A stretch of DNA of 23,796 bases. Source: a virus. Below, one piece after another: positions 22,123 through 23,796 of the stretch; position 1 is the stretch's first letter, and each line of letters starts with the position of its first letter. The translations under genes and the position numbers were made by a program. Under the pieces are notes generated by a model that searched no databases, was not told where the DNA came from, and worked only from the letters and a program-made list of their open reading frames with translations. The stretch is taken from the IMG/VR virus record IMGVR_UViG_3300002231_000013, positions 6,234-30,029 of that record. One strand, given 5' to 3'.

Positions 22123-22151
22123 AGTTTATGCTTGATAGCTAGGCTGTCAAG
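22123..22151 (-). promoter_or_regulatory. Promoter with operator-like dyad, copy 1 (upstream of the nuclease fusion)
   Basis: Minus strand: TTGACA (22145-22150), 16-base spacer, TAAACT (22123-22128). The -35 and spacer form the dyad CTTGACAGC-CTA-GCTATCAAG (22131-22151), arms matching at eight of nine positions. Predicted RNA start is about 22116, 27 bases ahead of ATG 22089. It overlaps the last codon of the zinc-ribbon gene. The leader TAGTGGAGAAA before the ATG is also found before the 261-aa protein, whose promoter has the same dyad. A repressor or activator probably binds both. Confidence 0.65.
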
Positions 22152-22257
22152 TGCTGCATGCTTTTATTTCGAACTTGCACTGATCACATACTATAGTGCA
22201 GTCGTCCTTTGGTCTCAGTTTGTGCCCACATATTGGGCATGGTTCACTTTTGCTCAT
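22147..22257 (-). CDS. Tiny zinc-ribbon protein (36 aa)
   Basis: ATG 22257 with GTGGAGA eight bases upstream. It reads MSKSEPCPICGHKLRPKDDC then TIVCDQCKFEIKACST. Two Cys pairs, CPIC and CDQC, separated by about 14 residues make a zinc ribbon; His 12 and Cys 20 are extra possible ligands. It sits between the SF3 helicase and the nuclease fusion, so it is probably a DNA- or protein-binding helper for replication. The family is not identified. Its stop coincides with the promoter for the next gene. Confidence 0.68.
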   Translation of the reverse strand: MSKSEPCPICGHKLRPKDDCTIVCDQCKFEIKACST

Positions 22258-22287
22258 ACTTTATCTCCACTCAAAAATAGTTGTGTC

Positions 22288-23334
22288 TCACGATTCCTCC
22301 CCCTCATCACCATAGAGTCTCGCCTGCACGTCATTCAGGTCATTGCGCCTTATCTCAATAGTTCTCTTACGCTCGCCGTCTACACGTGACCTATGCTTCT
22401 TGGAAGCTGGCGCCATTTTCTTGATTGCTTCCATGATGCCCTGTGGGCTCCACTTGTTCTTGGTGTGCTGGTTCCTGTGGAGCCAGTCACGGAAGCTGCT
22501 TGTGCATATGAATATGACTTCCCTGTTGCTGCCTGCCATCTCATGCGGTGCGTCCTCGCAGTACTTGATGAGGCCCATGTAGAAGTTGATCTGCTCCTGG
22601 GTCAGTGTCAGTGTTCTGTGGTTGAGGAATGGTGTCTCGTATGGCGCTACGGCCAGGGTGTCATTGGCTGGTGTGGCTGCGTGGTTCTGGCGAATGTAAG
22701 CTACGTGTTCAGCAAACTGGTATGAGACCCATGCGCCTGTCTCAGCCATCGTCAATGGTTCGAAGAATGCTCTCTGCTCTGCGCCGAAGAATATTGGCTG
22801 TACGCGGCGGATGAGTGCTCCCAAGTCCTCCTGGTCACGTAGTGGCAGCTTCAGGAAGCGGGAGTTCTGGGTTGACACAATGCGGTGGTAGCCGTCTATC
22901 GTCAGCTCTCTTGCGTACTTCCTGTTGGCGTCGGTGGATCGTGCGGTCACCAGCTCCTTCAGGATGTTGATTGAGGACTTCTCCTTCGTGCGGAAGTCAG
23001 GTATCTGCTCATCCATGAACAGGACGGGGGACTCCCCATAGCGCCTGTTGAAGCCGTCGTTGGTCAGTGGTGCTTTGACTGGCTCGCTGGTGAACAGAGA
23101 GCCTACGAGGGTGGCGAAGAAGCTCTTGCCGGTGGTAGACTCCCCGAACATGTGCAGCCAAGGTACGGCTACGGCGCAGTTCGTGGCGTGGTACAGGTAG
23201 TCCTTGATCCAGGTTGTGTCAACTGCCATGACCTCCAGGAACTCTTCAATCTTCTGGTGGAAGACTGGCTTTGCCTGTTTGATGCTGTGGTTGGCTTCGT
23301 AGAGGCAGTACTTCTTTGGGGCAATAGTAAAATG
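22288..23334 (-). CDS. SF3-type replicative helicase, C-terminal ATPase part
   Basis: About 348 residues counted from HFTIAPKKYCLYEANHS; the first ATG in frame is at 23229 (MAVDTTWIKDYL, 313 aa). ATPase motifs: Walker A FGESTTGKSFF, Walker B SPVLFMDEQIPD, and motif C IVSTQNSRF, an SF3 set as in phage primase-helicases and D5-like proteins. The C-terminus (SSFRDWLHRNQHTKNKWSPQ, GIMEAIKKM) resembles the winged-helix-like end seen on such helicases. The upstream frame ends a base out of register near 23335-23337 and carries the rest of the protein, so I regard this as the second part of one gene. It unwinds DNA at the fork and works with PolA. Confidence 0.82.
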   Translation of the reverse strand, partial: HFTIAPKKYCLYEANHSIKQAKPVFHQKIEEFLEVMAVDTTWIKDYLYHATNCAVAVPWLHMFGESTTGKSFFATLVGSLFTSEPVKAPLTNDGFNRRYGESPVLFMDEQIPDFRTKEKSSINILKELVTARSTDANRKYARELTIDGYHRIVSTQNSRFLKLPLRDQEDLGALIRRVQPIFFGAEQRAFFEPLTMAETGAWVSYQFAEHVAYIRQNHAATPANDTLAVAPYETPFLNHRTLTLTQEQINFYMGLIKYCEDAPHEMAGSNREVIFICTSSFRDWLHRNQHTKNKWSPQGIMEAIKKMAPASKKHRSRVDGERKRTIEIRRNDLNDVQARLYGDEGEES

Positions 23335-23337
23335 CCC

Positions 23338-23796
23338 TCGCGCTCTGCACCAAGGAACATTGTGGTGCTGCGGGGGGTGGCGCGGTAGAGGGCTTTGAGG
23401 CTGTGCTCGTTCTTGAACTGGAAAGTGCCTTCACTATCGGTGAATCCCATCATCTCCTTGGGCCAGTAGGCGTTGATGCGGCCGTCTGCTATCGCGGCCA
23501 AGCAGGTCTTGAATTCGTTGAGTGTGCGGTCCAGCTCGTAGATCTCACTGCCATTCACCTTCTGTGGCTCGCCGGCAAAATCAAGAGTGATGTGGTACCG
23601 GGAAGTGCACCCGGGAGTCTCAACGAAGTTCGGTACCGAGTAGGGATCCGTCTTGTCTGGGCCGAAGATGCGTAGGTCCAGGAGTGGTTTGTCTGCAGCT
23701 TCCCAGGCTGAGATGTAGTGGTCGTGGATTTTGGAAGCGTCTGGCCCGTTGGGCCCGGAGAACGCCTTGTGCAGCTCCTCCCATGTTACTTTGGAT
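23338..23796 (-). CDS. SF3-type replicative helicase, N-terminal region (partial, runs off the window)
   Basis: Open frame of about 153 codons to the window edge: SKVTWEELHKAFSGPNGPDA, DKPLLDLRIFGPDKTDPYS, EIYELDRTLNEFKTCLAAIA, DGRINAYWPKEMMGFTD and ALYRATPRSTTMFLGAEREG. After AEREG the frame turns to noise. Adding one base to the GGG at 23335-23337 (minus strand) continues with HFTIAPKKYCLYEANHSIKQ, a smooth join to the ATPase domain. Primase motifs cannot be judged since the start is beyond the window. The GTG at 23558 is not a likely start, as coding continues past it. Confidence 0.7.

Noticed and set aside
23320-23345. Programmed ribosomal frameshift in the SF3 helicase
   Set aside because: No slippery heptamer of the X XXY YYZ kind or following pseudoknot was seen at the junction, and many other genes have similar single-base breaks.
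1-23796. tRNA genes, integrase, attachment sites, plus-strand gene module
   Set aside because: I saw no cloverleaf-like sequence, no recombinase motifs and no convincing plus-strand gene; short RNAs could have been missed without a covariance search.

Overview
The window is part of a tailed double-stranded DNA bacteriophage genome (Caudoviricetes), probably metagenomic. Every convincing gene is on the minus strand, so the biological order runs from position 23796 down to 1. Hallmarks are a large terminase (HK97-type Walker motifs plus nuclease), a portal, a scaffold, an SU10/DUF5309-like major capsid protein, tail fibres, a head-tail adaptor and a family A DNA polymerase. Adaptor followed by a beta-rich tail protein suggests a podovirus-like tail, but this is an inference. 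The host cannot be named from this window. No integrase, tRNA, CRISPR array or phage RNA polymerase was seen.

Replication, recombination and modification module (23796 to 13519): an SF3-type helicase (broken by one frameshift), a 36-aa zinc-ribbon protein, a RecB/Cas4-like PD-(D/E)XK nuclease fused in frame to a Pro/Ala/Gln-rich protein, a RuvC-like resolvase (broken by one frameshift), a small helix-turn-helix-like protein, a C5 cytosine methyltransferase with a second long gene-like frame overprinted inside it, an SF2/SNF2-like helicase, a Pro/Ala/Gln-tailed protein that may bind single-stranded DNA, and DNA polymerase I split between its exonuclease and polymerase parts. Genes are tightly coupled by GTGA, ATGA, TAGTG and TAATG overlaps.

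Packaging and head module (13535 to 6651): a 101-aa unknown, a candidate small terminase, TerL, a 91-aa coiled-coil protein, the portal (reading frame broken five times), the scaffold (broken once) and the major capsid protein, closed by a clear intrinsic terminator at 6604-6639. Tail, fibre and accessory module (6588 to 1): a small beta-rich protein, a LamG/concanavalin-like lectin protein, a fibre with 11 YadA-like head repeats, a small conserved-looking protein, a membrane-anchored coiled-coil protein (holin-like), a very small protein, the adaptor and the start of a large tail protein running off the window.

Two things stand out. First, a 21-bp dyad merged with a sigma70-like promoter occurs twice, each time 27-38 nt ahead of a gene encoding a Pro/Ala/Gln-rich protein, and with nearly the same ribosome-binding leader. 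Second, about 15 single-base frame disruptions (both signs, many in short homopolymers) break genes that should be essential. This looks more like uncorrected read indels than biology, and it means several genes here are longer than their open frames suggest. I give the reconstructed extents in each entry.
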